A stretch of 64,000 nucleotides of DNA from Sphingomonas citricola (GCF_019429535.1 NZ_JAHXZM010000005.1:124001-188000), one strand, 5' to 3'. Positions 48,899 to 59,689 are shown, counted from the stretch's first letter. Translations and numbers: made by a program. Notes: generated by a model from the letters alone, not told the origin.

Positions 48899-50095
48899 TC
48901 ACCCTCGCGCGATGCGGAACGCCGCGAGGCCGCGGTCGAGATCGGCGATGAGGTCGCCCGCATCCTCCAGCCCGATCTGCAGCCGCACCAGCGGCCCGGC
49001 AAAATCGGGTCTGGTTGCGGTGCGATAGCGCGCGGGGTCGACCGGCAGCGCAAGGCTCTCATACCCGCCCCAGCTATAGCCGATGCCGAAATGGTCGAGC
49101 GTGTCGATCAGCGCGGCGCGCGCGCGCTCGTCGCCACCCTCGAGCGCGAACGAGAACAGCCCCGACGAGCCGAGGAAGTCGCGCGCGAATGTCTCGTGTC
49201 CGGGGCATGACGAAAGCGCGGGGTGGAGGACGCGCGATACCTCGGGGCGCGCGTCGAGCCAGCGCGCGATCTCGAGCGCGCTCGCCTGATGCTGGCGGAG
49301 CCGCACCGACATGGTGCGCAGGCCCCTGCTGCCGAGCCAGGCGTCGTCGGGGCCGGTGACCTGCCCGAGCTGGAAGCTCGTGTCGCGCAAGGCTGCAAAG
49401 CGGCCGGGGGCGGCGGTGACCGAACCGAGCATGACGTCGGAATGGCCGACGACGTACTTCGTGCAAGCGAGGATCGAATAATCGACGCCCTTGGCGATCG
49501 CGGGGAAGAACAGCGGCGTCGCCCAGGTGTTGTCGACGATCGTCGCCAGCCCGCGCGCCTGCGCGACTGCGACGATCGCGGGCACGTCCTGCACCTCGAA
49601 GGTCAGGCTGCCGGGCGATTCTATGAAGATCGCGCGTGTTGCGGGACCGATCAGCTCGGCGATACCCGCACCGACGAGCGGATCGTAGAAGCGCGCGGTG
49701 ATGCCGAAACGGCGCAGCAGCCCGGTCGCCATCGACCGCGTCGGATCATACGCGCTGTCGGGGACGAGCAGCTCGTCGCCCGGTGACAGCACCGCCATCA
49801 GGCACGCGGCGATCGCGGCGACGCCGGACGGGTAGAGGAACGTCCCCTCCGCGCCGGGCTCGAGCGCAGTCAGCGCGTCGGCGAGGCTCCACTGCGTCGG
49901 CGTCCCGCGGCGGCCGTAGAACAGGCGGTGGTGCGTGTCGGTCGCCCCGCTCGCGCGCAGGTGCGCGACATCGTCGTAAAGGATCGTCGACGCGCGCCAG
50001 ACCGGCGTGTTGACGACGCCCGCGGTCCATTCGGGGCGGCGACCGGCGGTGACGACGCGGGTGCCGAGGCCGAGATCGTGGGTGCCGCCGCTCAT
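48899..50095 (-). CDS. metC: Cystathionine beta-lyase (PLP-dependent, Cys/Met metabolism)
   Basis: MetC cleaves cystathionine to homocysteine, pyruvate and ammonia. The 398-residue protein is a gamma-family PLP enzyme: FYGRRGTPTQWSLADAL, LYPSGVAAIAACLMA (phosphate loop), VDNTWATPLFFPAIAKGVDYSILACTKYVVGHSDVMLGSV with the PLP lysine in the T-K-Y motif (about 206), and a C-terminal domain with SWGGYESLA, typical of MetC rather than MetB. It starts overlapping the sulfurtransferase stop (ATGA). Confidence 0.92.
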   Translation of the reverse strand: MSGGTHDLGLGTRVVTAGRRPEWTAGVVNTPVWRASTILYDDVAHLRASGATDTHHRLFYGRRGTPTQWSLADALTALEPGAEGTFLYPSGVAAIAACLMAVLSPGDELLVPDSAYDPTRSMATGLLRRFGITARFYDPLVGAGIAELIGPATRAIFIESPGSLTFEVQDVPAIVAVAQARGLATIVDNTWATPLFFPAIAKGVDYSILACTKYVVGHSDVMLGSVTAAPGRFAALRDTSFQLGQVTGPDDAWLGSRGLRTMSVRLRQHQASALEIARWLDARPEVSRVLHPALSSCPGHETFARDFLGSSGLFSFALEGGDERARAALIDTLDHFGIGYSWGGYESLALPVDPARYRTATRPDFAGPLVRLQIGLEDAGDLIADLDRGLAAFRIARG

Positions 50096-50937
50096 GCGTC
50101 ACCCGTCGCCTTGGGGGTGGACGGATCGGCGCCCCATTCGGTCCAGCTGCCGTCGTACACCGCCGCCTCCTGCCCCAGCAGGTGCGCGGCGAACGCGAGC
50201 ACGCTGGCGGTGATGCCCGATCCGCACGTCATCACCATCGGGCGTGTCGGATCGACGCCCGCGGCGGCGAAGGCATCGCGCAGCGCATCACCGCGCTTCC
50301 ACGTGCCGTCGGGGTTGAACACGCCCTTGTACGGCAGGTTGCGCGCGCCGGGGATGTGGCCGGGGGCGACGCCCGGCCGGGGATCGGCCTCCGCGCCGGT
50401 GAAGCGCGCCTGCCCGCGCGCGTCGACGATCTGCGTATCGGTGTCGAGCGCGGCGCAGACCTTTTGCATGTCGGCGATGCCGTGGCCCTGCTCGCGCGGG
50501 GTCGCGTGGCGTGGGCGGACGACGTGTTCACCGGTTTCGAGCGGTCGCGCCTCGGCGCGCCATTTCGCGAGGCCACCGTCGAGGATCGCGACGTCGGTGA
50601 ACCCGAACGCACGCAGCATCACCCAGGCGCGCGCCGCGGTGTGGTGCGAGGCATCGTCGTAGAGGACGATCCGCAACCCGTCGCCGAGCCCTGCCCGCGC
50701 CATCCGGCTGGCGAAACGCGCCGCGCTCGGCATCGTCGAGGGGAGCGAACTGTCGGGGTCGGAGAAACCGGCGAGGTCCATGAACACCGCGCCGGGCACG
50801 TGGCCGCTCTCGAACTCGGCCGCCGCGTCGCGATCGGGCTCACCCGGAAGGTTGACGTGATAGGTTGCGTCGGCGACGCGCAGGTCGCGGTCGCCCAGAT
50901 GTTCGGCGAGCCACTGGGTGGAAACGAGCGGGTCCAT
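50092..50937 (-). CDS. sseA: Sulfurtransferase (3-mercaptopyruvate sulfurtransferase type)
   Basis: A 281-residue two-domain rhodanese. The N-terminal domain is inactive (YDDASHHTAARAWVMLRAFG lacks the Cys); the C-terminal domain has the active-site loop MTCGSGITAS, whose CGSGxTA form marks mercaptopyruvate rather than thiosulfate as donor. The start MDPLVSTQWLAEHLG at 50937 fits homologues. It overlaps metC by four bases, so both take part in sulfur amino acid metabolism. Confidence 0.9.
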   Translation of the reverse strand: MDPLVSTQWLAEHLGDRDLRVADATYHVNLPGEPDRDAAAEFESGHVPGAVFMDLAGFSDPDSSLPSTMPSAARFASRMARAGLGDGLRIVLYDDASHHTAARAWVMLRAFGFTDVAILDGGLAKWRAEARPLETGEHVVRPRHATPREQGHGIADMQKVCAALDTDTQIVDARGQARFTGAEADPRPGVAPGHIPGARNLPYKGVFNPDGTWKRGDALRDAFAAAGVDPTRPMVMTCGSGITASVLAFAAHLLGQEAAVYDGSWTEWGADPSTPKATGDA

Positions 50938-51019
50938 GCGCGCCAGCATAGCGGGGCGCGGGGGTGACGCCAGTGGTGGGTTGCGCGCGCGACCCGACTC
51001 CTTTTTCCGGCGATCACGC

Positions 51020-52561
<1,542 letters not shown>

Positions 52562-52585
52562 GCCCGCGCTAACGCATGTCGTGGG

Positions 52586-53512
52586 TCAGCGCTCCAGGAT
52601 CTCGCGGGCGCGCGCGCAGTCGGCGTCCATCTGCGCCATCAGGGCGTCGAGGCTGTCGAATTTCGCCTCGGGTCGCAGGAATTCGATCAGTTCGACCTCG
52701 ATACACTCGCCATAGAGGTCGCCGGAGAAATCGAAGAAATAGGGTTCGAGCAATTCCTTCGGCGGCTCGAACTGCGGGCGGATGCCGAGGTTGGCCGCGC
52801 CGTTCAGCACGCGCCCGTCGGCGAGACGCCCGCGTACCGCGTAGATGCCGTAGGCGGGGCGCAAATACTTGCCCATGTCTAGGTTGGCGGTGGGATAGCC
52901 GATCGTGCGGCCGACCTTGTCGCCGTGCTGCACCACCCCCTCAATCGCGAACGGGCGCGTGAGCAGCCGTGCCGCGCCCGCGGGATCGCCCGCGCGCAGC
53001 AACGCGCGGATGCGGGTCGACGACACCGTCTCACCACCGAGCGCGACCGCACCAACCGTCTCGGCAGTGAAGCCGAGCGCGTCGCCGTACGCGGCGAGAG
53101 CCGCCACGTCGCCGACCTTGCCCTTGCCGAAAGTGAAATCCCCGCCGGTGACGACGCCCGCAACCCGGAGGCGATCGACCAGCCGCTCGTCCACGAATTG
53201 CTCGGCCGTCAGTGCGGCAAAGGCGGCGTCGAACGAGAATACGACGGTCGCGTCGGCACCCGCGGCGGCGAACAACCGCTCGCGCTGGTCGAGCGTGGAG
53301 AGGCGGAACGGCGCGGTGTCGGGGCGGAAGAAGCGAACCGGGTGTGGATCGAAGGTGGCGACGAGCGCGGGGCGGCCCGCGGCACGCGCACGCTCGACCG
53401 CGCGCGCGACGACCGCCTGGTGGCCGAGGTGAAATCCGTCGAAATTGCCGAGCGCGACGACGCCGCCGGCGAGATGCGGCGGCACCGGGGCGCTGCCGTC
53501 GAGGCGCTCCAT
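52586..53512 (-). CDS. ribF: Bifunctional riboflavin kinase/FAD synthetase
   Basis: RibF makes FMN and then FAD. The 308-residue protein has an N-terminal adenylyltransferase with VALGNFDGFHLGHQAVV (GNFDGxHxGH motif) and VVTGGDFTFGKGKVGDVAAL, and a C-terminal kinase with GDKVGRTIGYPTANLDMGKYLRPAYGIYAVRG, containing the PTAN motif. The ATG at 53512 places GNFDG at the usual distance; twelve more residues are possible upstream. FAD is needed by photolyase and ThyA-linked folate enzymes. Confidence 0.94.
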   Translation of the reverse strand: MERLDGSAPVPPHLAGGVVALGNFDGFHLGHQAVVARAVERARAAGRPALVATFDPHPVRFFRPDTAPFRLSTLDQRERLFAAAGADATVVFSFDAAFAALTAEQFVDERLVDRLRVAGVVTGGDFTFGKGKVGDVAALAAYGDALGFTAETVGAVALGGETVSSTRIRALLRAGDPAGAARLLTRPFAIEGVVQHGDKVGRTIGYPTANLDMGKYLRPAYGIYAVRGRLADGRVLNGAANLGIRPQFEPPKELLEPYFFDFSGDLYGECIEVELIEFLRPEAKFDSLDALMAQMDADCARAREILER

Positions 53513-53560
53513 GACGCGGGCTCTAGGGGGCGCGGTGGCGGGCGGCAAGTCCGCGGGCGC

Positions 53561-54028
53561 TCATCGCTCCAGCCGGACGAAGCTGTAGGCGGGGCGCGTC
53601 CCCTCGGCCGAATGATCCTCACGCGACACCTCGCGCCAGCCGGTGAACGCGGGCACGACCGCGTCGCCCTCGGGCGCCACGTGGATCTCGGTCAGCTCGA
53701 TCGCGTCGGCGCGTGACAAATAGAGCGCGAAGATCTCGGCGCCGCCGATCACCGCGACGTGTGCGCCCGCGATGCGCAAAGCGGCGGCGGGATCGTGCAC
53801 CACCTCCGCGCCCGCAGCCGTCCAGCCACGGTCGCGCGTCAGCACGATGTGGCGGCGACCGGGAAGCGGGGCGGGAAAGCTCTCGAACGTCTTGCGCCCC
53901 ATCACCATCGCGCGCCCGGTGGTCAGCGCCTTGAAATGGCGCAGGTCGGCGGGCAGGTGCCACGGCAGCTTGCCGCCCGCGCCGATCACGCCGTTCGTCG
54001 CGCGGGCAAGGACGAAAGTGACGCTCAC
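53561..54028 (-). CDS. folA: Dihydrofolate reductase
   Basis: FolA reduces dihydrofolate with NADPH. The 155-residue protein has FVLARATNGVIGAGGKLPWHLPADLRHFKALT (substrate pocket, with catalytic Asp in PADL), MGRKTFES, and VIGGAEIFALYL. The GTG at 54028 overlaps the stop of the upstream SDR gene (GTGA) and gives the family start; longer starts would run back into the SDR. It recycles the dihydrofolate that ThyA generates two genes upstream. Confidence 0.94.
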   Translation of the reverse strand: MSVTFVLARATNGVIGAGGKLPWHLPADLRHFKALTTGRAMVMGRKTFESFPAPLPGRRHIVLTRDRGWTAAGAEVVHDPAAALRIAGAHVAVIGGAEIFALYLSRADAIELTEIHVAPEGDAVVPAFTGWREVSREDHSAEGTRPAYSFVRLER

Positions 54029-54780
54029 AGCGATTGCCCGTCGTCGACGTCGATCACGCTGCCAGTGACGTGCGCCGATGAGTCGGAAGCGAAGAACGTC
54101 AGCATGTCGTCGAGCGCGTCGATCGGGAGCAACCGGCGACGGTGCCACGCCGCGATCTGCGCGCGGCCGCCGTCGGTCGAGAACCAGTCGCCGTTGATCT
54201 CGGTCTGGATATAGCCGGGCTGGATCGTGTTGACGTTGATGCCCGCGCGCACCCACTCGCGCGCGAAATTGCGCCCCAGATGCGCGACCGCGGCCTTCGA
54301 CGCGGCATAAGCGGCGTCGCCGGTCGCGGTCTGATGCGACGTGATCGACCCGATCAGCACGACGCGGCCGTGCCCGCGCTCGCGTGCACCCGCCGCGATC
54401 AGGCGGCGCGCGCCCTCGCGGACGGTCAGGAACACCCCGGTGAAGTTGGTGTCGACGGTCGACCGGATGAGGTCGGCGGACAAGTCGGTCGAGCGGCCGG
54501 GATTGGCCTGGCCCGCGTTGGCGACGATCGTGTCGACGGTGCCGAAATGCGCCTCGACGGCGTCATAAGCGGCGGCGATCGACGCCTCGTCGGTCACGTC
54601 GAGGCCGAGCGGCAGCGCGGCATCGCCGAGCCGGTCGGCGAGCGCCCGAACCCGGTCGACGCGGCGCGCGCCGATCGCGACACGCGCGCCGCGCGCGACG
54701 AACAGCTCGGCGAAATGCGCACCCAGCCCCGAGGACGCGCCGGTGATGAGCGCGACGCGCCCGCTCAGGTCGAATGGCAT
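54025..54780 (-). CDS. SDR family oxidoreductase between thyA and folA
   Basis: A 251-residue classical SDR: ALITGASSGLGAHFAELF (residues 10-27), IVANAGQANPG, the catalytic Ser in IGSITSHQTATGDAAYAASKAAV with Tyr-Lys, and the end VIDVDDGQSL. It lies 12 bases after thyA and overlaps folA. In related genomes an SDR can occur here; its folate or pterin role, if any, is not shown by the sequence. Confidence 0.85.
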   Translation of the reverse strand: MPFDLSGRVALITGASSGLGAHFAELFVARGARVAIGARRVDRVRALADRLGDAALPLGLDVTDEASIAAAYDAVEAHFGTVDTIVANAGQANPGRSTDLSADLIRSTVDTNFTGVFLTVREGARRLIAAGARERGHGRVVLIGSITSHQTATGDAAYAASKAAVAHLGRNFAREWVRAGINVNTIQPGYIQTEINGDWFSTDGGRAQIAAWHRRRLLPIDALDDMLTFFASDSSAHVTGSVIDVDDGQSL

Positions 54781-54792
54781 CGCTTCCTCCCC

Positions 54793-55719
54793 CTACACCG
54801 CGACCGGCGCAGCGATGTGCGGGTGCGGATCGTAATCGACGACGCGGAGATCATCGATCTGGTAGTCGAAGATCGAGCCCGGACGGCGCAGCAGTTCGAG
54901 CCGCGGATGCCCGCGGGGCGCGCGCGCCAGTTGTTCGCGCACCAAATGTTCGTGGTTCAGGTAAACGTGTGCGTCGCCGCCGCTCCACACCAATTCGCCG
55001 GGCAGCAGGTCGCATTGCTGCGCCAGCATGTGGACGAGCATCGCGGCAGAGAAGGCGTTGAACGCGAAGCCGAGCCCGAGATCGCATGAGCGCTGCCACA
55101 ACAGCCCCGACAGCCGGCCGTTGGCGACGAAGAACTGGTACGTCATGTGGCAGGGTGGCAGCGCCATTCCGCCCAACTCGGCGACGTTCCAGCCGGTAAA
55201 CAACAAACGCCGCGAGGTCGGGTTGGTGCGGATCGCGTCGACCAGCTCGGCGATCTGGTTGACCCCTGCGCCGCGGCGGTAGAGGTCGTCGCCAGCGGGT
55301 TCGTAGGTCGGCCAGTCGACCCATTGCTTGCCGTAGACGGGGCCAAGATCACCCCACTCCCGCGCGAAATCGTCGTCGGACAGGATGCGCGCCTCGAACG
55401 CGTCGCGGGTCACCTCATCGCCGGTCGCGCGGCGGTAACGATCGAGCGGCCAGTCAGTCCAGATGTGAACCTTCTGTTCGACCAGGGCGCGGATGTTGGT
55501 GTCGCCGGTCAGGAACCACAGCATCTCGCGCGCGGCGGTTTTCCACGCGACGCGCTTGGTGGTGAGGAGCGGCACCGCGCCGCCTTCGAGCGAGAAGCGC
55601 AGTTGCGGGCCGAAGATCGCGCGGGTGCCGACGCCAGTACGGTCGCGACGCTCGTCGCCCTCCTCCCAGACGCGGCGCAGGAGGTCGAGATATTGGTGTT
55701 CATAGTGCGAGTCGGTCAC
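54793..55719 (-). CDS. thyA: Thymidylate synthase
   Basis: ThyA methylates dUMP to dTMP with methylenetetrahydrofolate. The 308-residue protein has DRTGVGTRAIFGPQLRFSL, the catalytic Cys in LPPCHMTYQFFV (about 191), LLWQRSCDLGLGFAFN and the C-terminal HPHIAAPVAV. The GTG at 55719 gives the conserved YEHQYLDLLRRV start; an earlier in-frame start would lie in rsmE. An insertion of about 40 residues between the first two motifs (FLTGDTN...FAREWG) is as in other long ThyAs. Confidence 0.95.
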   Translation of the reverse strand: MTDSHYEHQYLDLLRRVWEEGDERRDRTGVGTRAIFGPQLRFSLEGGAVPLLTTKRVAWKTAAREMLWFLTGDTNIRALVEQKVHIWTDWPLDRYRRATGDEVTRDAFEARILSDDDFAREWGDLGPVYGKQWVDWPTYEPAGDDLYRRGAGVNQIAELVDAIRTNPTSRRLLFTGWNVAELGGMALPPCHMTYQFFVANGRLSGLLWQRSCDLGLGFAFNAFSAAMLVHMLAQQCDLLPGELVWSGGDAHVYLNHEHLVREQLARAPRGHPRLELLRRPGSIFDYQIDDLRVVDYDPHPHIAAPVAV

Positions 55720-55729
55720 GGCGGCTGTG

Positions 55730-56473
55730 CTACCGCCAGTCACCCGCCGACGCCATCCACAGCGCGATCGCCGCCGCCGCCGCGGTGTCGGCGCGCAGGA
55801 TGCGGGGACCGAGTGCAATCGGGATCGCCTGCGCGAGCGCGCGGATCGCGGCGCGTTCGTCGTCGTCGAAGCCGCCTTCGGGGCCGATCAGGATCGCGGC
55901 CGAACCCGGGCGGCTGCGCATCGCCTCGGCGGCGGGGGCGCCGCCCAGCTCGTCGGCGAAGAACAGGTGGCGGTCGGCGGGCCAGTCGCGCAGCAGCGCG
56001 CTGAGCTTCACCGGTTCGACGACCGCGGGCACCGCAGTGCGGCCGCATTGCTCGGCCGCCTCGACCATGTGCGCGGCGAGCCGCTCGGTATTGGGCTTGT
56101 CGACCACGGTTCGACGCGTGAGGACGGGGACGAGCCGCGCGACGCCCAACTCGCACGCCTTCTCCGCCATCCAGTCGACGCGGCCCTTCTTGAGTGGCGC
56201 GGCACATAGCCACAGGTCGGGGACGTGTTCGAGCGGGGCGAGTTGCTGCTGCACGTCGAGCGTCACGTCGCGGCGCGCCACGTGCGAGGCAACCGCCAGC
56301 CACTCGCCGTTCACGCCGTCGAACAGCTTGACTGGGTCGCCCGCCTTCATCCGCATGACCGAGACGAGATAATGCGCCTGCGGTCCCGACAGCGTCAGCG
56401 GACCCGCCGCGAGCGGCGCGTCGACGAACAGCCGCGGGGTCGAGCGCGGCGGCCAGGCAGGGGTCGCTCCCAT
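55730..56473 (-). CDS. rsmE: 16S rRNA (uracil1498-N3)-methyltransferase
   Basis: RsmE methylates U1498 of 16S rRNA. The 247-residue protein has a PUA-like N-terminal domain and a SPOUT knot: RLFVDAPL, GPQAHYLVSVMRMKAGDPV, LWLCAAPLKKGRVDWMAEKACELGV, the SAM site ILIGPEGGFDDDERAAI and LGPRILRADTAAAAAIALW. Two ATGs occur at 56476 and 56473; the second has the better distance to GGAGG, the first overlaps the stop of the small ORF upstream (ATGA). Confidence 0.93.
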   Translation of the reverse strand: MGATPAWPPRSTPRLFVDAPLAAGPLTLSGPQAHYLVSVMRMKAGDPVKLFDGVNGEWLAVASHVARRDVTLDVQQQLAPLEHVPDLWLCAAPLKKGRVDWMAEKACELGVARLVPVLTRRTVVDKPNTERLAAHMVEAAEQCGRTAVPAVVEPVKLSALLRDWPADRHLFFADELGGAPAAEAMRSRPGSAAILIGPEGGFDDDERAAIRALAQAIPIALGPRILRADTAAAAAIALWMASAGDWR

Positions 56474-56637
56474 CATTTCCTCCGTCCGCGCACGATCAGC
56501 CAGCGCGCGCCGAGAAACAGGATCGCGCCGGCGAGCGCAACCCCCAGCACCACGCCCGTCACGACCCCGGCAACGCGCACGATCGCGAAGAACAGCGCCT
56601 CGAAGAAGCGACCGATCGCGACGGAGATATGGACCAT
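56473..56637 (-). CDS. Small hydrophobic ORF (54 residues) upstream of rsmE
   Basis: From the ATG at 56637 a 54-residue product is encoded with one long hydrophobic stretch, about residues 10-45 (FFEALFFAIVRVAGVVTGVV and LGVALAGAILFLGARWL), and a basic end (IVRGRRK). Its stop overlaps the rsmE start, and the GGAGG ribosome binding site of rsmE lies in its last codons. This suggests a real translated small membrane protein. Its own ribosome binding site is weak. No family recognised. Confidence 0.5.
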   Translation of the reverse strand: MVHISVAIGRFFEALFFAIVRVAGVVTGVVLGVALAGAILFLGARWLIVRGRRK

Positions 56638-56692
56638 CTACCGGGCGATCCGGTGCGTCACGCAGCGCCGCGGCGACGGAAGGGCGAAGCGG

Positions 56693-56713
56693 TGCGGCAT
56701 TCGGAGTGCCGCA
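56693..56713. terminator. Hairpin after the DUF2147 gene
   Basis: Perfect 7-bp stem tgcggca / tgccgca with a 7-base loop, about 50 bases past the stop of the minus-strand gene at 56763 and ahead of the small ORF. No T-run. Confidence 0.35.
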
Positions 56714-56762
56714 TAGCGTAATCCGCCATCATGGTCACCGGCGCACGACGCGCGCGGCCCCG

Positions 56763-57167
56763 TCACTTGGCAGCGACGCGAGTCCAGGTCTGCGACTTGC
56801 ACAATCCCGGCAGCACGCAACCGGTGCCGACGAGCGTGTTCGCGTTCTCGAGCGACAATGTCCCGTCGAACTCCTGCCCCAGATCGGGGACGAAGACGGT
56901 GCCCTGCCACACGCCGCCGGGGCCGCGACGGAAATCGCGGAACAATTGCGTCCCGATCAGCCGATCGGTGCCCCCGGCCGCGGCATCGTCGCGTGCGCGC
57001 TGGTCGGCGGCGACGACGGTGCCGCACAAGCCCGCACCGCAGGGGGCGACGCGGATGCGGACGCTGTCACGTGCGTTGCGCCACGTGCCGGCGGGGCTGG
57101 CGGCGGGGGCAGCGATCGCGGGCGAGGCCGCGGCGACCGCGAGGGCGGCGAGGATCAGACGCTTCAT
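56763..57167 (-). CDS. DUF2147 secreted protein
   Basis: A 134-residue protein with a signal peptide (residues 1-19) and a small beta-barrel-like domain: GTWRNARDSVRIRVAPCGAGLCGTVVAADQ is the DUF2147 opening with the two Cys of CGxxLCG. It continues with GTQLFRDFRRGPGGVWQGTVFVPDLGQEFDG and a second pair, GTGCVLPGLCKSQTW. Periplasmic, function unknown. Divergent from ubiA across 125 bases. Confidence 0.82.
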   Translation of the reverse strand: MKRLILAALAVAAASPAIAAPAASPAGTWRNARDSVRIRVAPCGAGLCGTVVAADQRARDDAAAGGTDRLIGTQLFRDFRRGPGGVWQGTVFVPDLGQEFDGTLSLENANTLVGTGCVLPGLCKSQTWTRVAAK

Positions 57168-57292
57168 TGGGCCGAGATAGTAATACGATCGGCCCGATTT
57201 AAGGCAGTGATTTCAGACCAGATATACCATCATGCCGTCGCCTACAGCGTCAGCCGTTGGCGGTGTGGCGCGAATGGCGATAGGACGGTCCG

Positions 57293-58252
57293 GTGAACGC
57301 CGCCCCCACCCCGAACGCCGACCCGTCCCTTGCTGGCGGACCCAATGCCGCTGAGACCACGCCCGACAGCGAGCATCGCGGGCTCGTCGCGATGCTGCCG
57401 CGCGGCCTTCGCGGTTTCGCATTGCTCGCGCGGTTCGATCGGCCGATCGGCTGGTGGCTGCTGTTCTGGCCCGGCGCCTGGGCGGTGGCGCTGGCGGGCG
57501 GCGCGGTCGCGCGGTGGGATTTGATCCTGTGGCTGCTCGTCGGCGCGATCGCGATGCGCGGCGCGGGCTGCGTCTACAACGACATCGTCGACCGCGACCT
57601 CGATGCGAGCGTCGCGCGGACGCGCAACCGGCCGCTCGCGTCGGGTGCGGTCTCTCTACGCGCGGCGTGGGTGTGGCTGCTGCTGCTCTGCCTCGTCGGG
57701 CTGATCGTGCTGGTGCAATTGCGCCTGCCCGCCGCGATCGTCTCGGTCGCGGCGATCTTGCCGGTCGCGGCCTATCCGTTCATGAAACGCATCACCTGGT
57801 GGCCGCAGGTGTGGCTGGGGCTGGTCTTCTCCTGGGCGGCGCTGGTCGGGTGGACCGAGGCATGGGGATCGCTTGCCGCCGGTGGCGCGCTGCTCTACGC
57901 CGGCAGCATCTTCTGGGTGGTCGGCTACGACACGGTCTACGCGATCCAGGACCGCGAGGACGACGCGCTGGTCGGCATCCGATCCTCGGCGCTGCGCATG
58001 GGGCGGCACGTGCGCGGCGGCGTGGGCGTCTGCTACGCGCTGGCGATCGTCCTATGGGCAGCGGCCTTGTGGCAGGTCCGCGCCGATCCGCTCGCGCTCG
58101 CGGCATTGCTGCCGGTGGCGGGGCATCTGGCGTGGCAGGTAGTTACGCTCAGGCCCGACGATGGGACGGGAGCGCTCGCGCGGTTCCGGTCGAACCGATT
58201 CGCGGGGCTGCTGATGTTCCTCGCCTGTGTGGTCGTGGGAACGCCGCTGTAG
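57293..58252 (+). CDS. ubiA: 4-hydroxybenzoate polyprenyltransferase
   Basis: UbiA attaches the polyprenyl tail to 4-hydroxybenzoate in ubiquinone synthesis. The 319-residue integral membrane protein has the first Asp-rich motif GCVYNDIVDRDLDASVARTRNRPLASG (N-D-x-x-D) and the second GYDTVYAIQDREDDALVGIRSSA, both needed to bind polyprenyl diphosphate. It starts with GTG; about 30 residues precede the first conserved part. The gene is divergent from the rsmE side, a common arrangement. Confidence 0.95.
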   Translation: MNAAPTPNADPSLAGGPNAAETTPDSEHRGLVAMLPRGLRGFALLARFDRPIGWWLLFWPGAWAVALAGGAVARWDLILWLLVGAIAMRGAGCVYNDIVDRDLDASVARTRNRPLASGAVSLRAAWVWLLLLCLVGLIVLVQLRLPAAIVSVAAILPVAAYPFMKRITWWPQVWLGLVFSWAALVGWTEAWGSLAAGGALLYAGSIFWVVGYDTVYAIQDREDDALVGIRSSALRMGRHVRGGVGVCYALAIVLWAAALWQVRADPLALAALLPVAGHLAWQVVTLRPDDGTGALARFRSNRFAGLLMFLACVVVGTPL

Positions 58253-58342
58253 CACCGGCCGGGATGCGACGCCGGCCCCAGTGACGCCCGACCCATGAAG
58301 CCGCACCTAGTATCGCGCGCGTACGCCTCCTAAGTCGCCCCT

Positions 58343-59689
58343 ATGCTTACCCCCGATCAGGCGCAGGAGCGCGCCCAGGATATCGTTCGCCGCGCGACCG
58401 CCGCGGGTGCCGACGCCGCCGACGCGGTATTCGCCGCCGATGCATCGAGCGAGGTGTCGGTGCGGCTCGGCAAGCTGGAGGATGTCGGCCGGTCCGAGGC
58501 GGAGGAACTGGGCCTGCGCGTCTTCGTCGGGCAACGATCGGCGAGCGTATCGACCTCCGACCTGTCGTCGGCAGCGATGGACGCCTTGGTCGAACGCGCG
58601 GTCGCGATGGCACGCGAGGCGCCCGAGGACCAGTGGGCCGGGCTCGCGCCGGCCGAGCGGTTGATGCACGGCACCGCGCCGCTGCTCGATCTCGCCGACG
58701 ACGGCGCGGTGACGCCCGCCGAGTTGCGCGAACTGGCGTTGCAGGCCGAGGAAGCCGCGCGCGCGGTCCCCGGCGTGACGAACAGCGAGGGCGGTGGCGC
58801 GGGCGCGTCGTCGAGCGTATGGGCGCTCGCTACCAGCCACGGCTTCGCCGGCGCCTACGCGACAACCGGATACAGCGTCTCGGCGAGCGTGATCGCGGGC
58901 GACGGCGGCGCGATGCAGCGCGACTACGCGTTCCACTCCGCGCGTCACCGCGCCCGGCTCGACCCCCCGCACGAGATCGGGCGGCAGGCGGGCGAGCGCG
59001 CGGTCGCGCGACTCGATTCCGGTCGGGTGGCGAGCGGCGCGATGCCGGTCGTGTTCGATCCGCGCGTCGGATCGAGCCTGCTCGGCCATCTGAGCGGCGC
59101 GATCTCGGGTCAGGCGATCACGCGCAAGACGAGCTTCCTGCAGGGCGCGATGGGTACCGAGGTGTTCGCGCCGGGCGTGACGATTTGCGACGATCCGCAC
59201 CGCCCGCACGGACTGCGCTCGCGCCCGTTCGACGGTGAGGGGCTGCCGGTGTCGCCGAGCTCGATCATCGAGAACGGGATGCTCGAGACCTGGCTGCTCG
59301 ACAGCGCGTCGGCGCGGCAACTGGGGCTCGAGCCGACGGGTCACGCCGCGCGCGGCGTCAACGGCGCGCCGGGGGTCACGACGAGCAACCTGTTTATGCA
59401 GGCGGGGCACGTACCCGTCGCGACGCTGATTGAGGACATCGCACTCGGCGTCTACGTCATCGAGCTGATCGGTCAGGGCGTCAACCCGGTGACGGGTGAC
59501 TATAGCCGCGGCGCGGCGGGGTTCCTGATCGAGAACGGCGAGATCACGCGCCCGGTCGCCGAGTTCACCATCGCGGGCAATCTAAAGGACATGTTCCGCG
59601 CCTTGGTCCCCGCGAACGACCTCGCATTCCGCTACGGCGTCAACGTGCCCACCATCCGGATCGACGGAATGACGGTCGCGGGTGGCTGA
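58343..59689 (+). CDS. pmbA: TldD/PmbA family protein (PmbA type)
   Basis: With TldD, PmbA forms a heterodimer that degrades peptides such as microcin precursors and antitoxins. The 448-residue protein has the N-terminal DAAEAVFAADASSEVSVRLGKLEDVGRSEAEELGLRVF-like domain and the C-terminal domain with IENGMLETWLLDSASARQLG and GYYSRGAAGFLIENGEIT-like sequence (DYSRGAAGFLIENGEI). It has no HExxxH motif, as expected for PmbA; the zinc site is in TldD, which is not in this window. It overlaps cysQ. Confidence 0.92.
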   Translation: MLTPDQAQERAQDIVRRATAAGADAADAVFAADASSEVSVRLGKLEDVGRSEAEELGLRVFVGQRSASVSTSDLSSAAMDALVERAVAMAREAPEDQWAGLAPAERLMHGTAPLLDLADDGAVTPAELRELALQAEEAARAVPGVTNSEGGGAGASSSVWALATSHGFAGAYATTGYSVSASVIAGDGGAMQRDYAFHSARHRARLDPPHEIGRQAGERAVARLDSGRVASGAMPVVFDPRVGSSLLGHLSGAISGQAITRKTSFLQGAMGTEVFAPGVTICDDPHRPHGLRSRPFDGEGLPVSPSSIIENGMLETWLLDSASARQLGLEPTGHAARGVNGAPGVTTSNLFMQAGHVPVATLIEDIALGVYVIELIGQGVNPVTGDYSRGAAGFLIENGEITRPVAEFTIAGNLKDMFRALVPANDLAFRYGVNVPTIRIDGMTVAGG

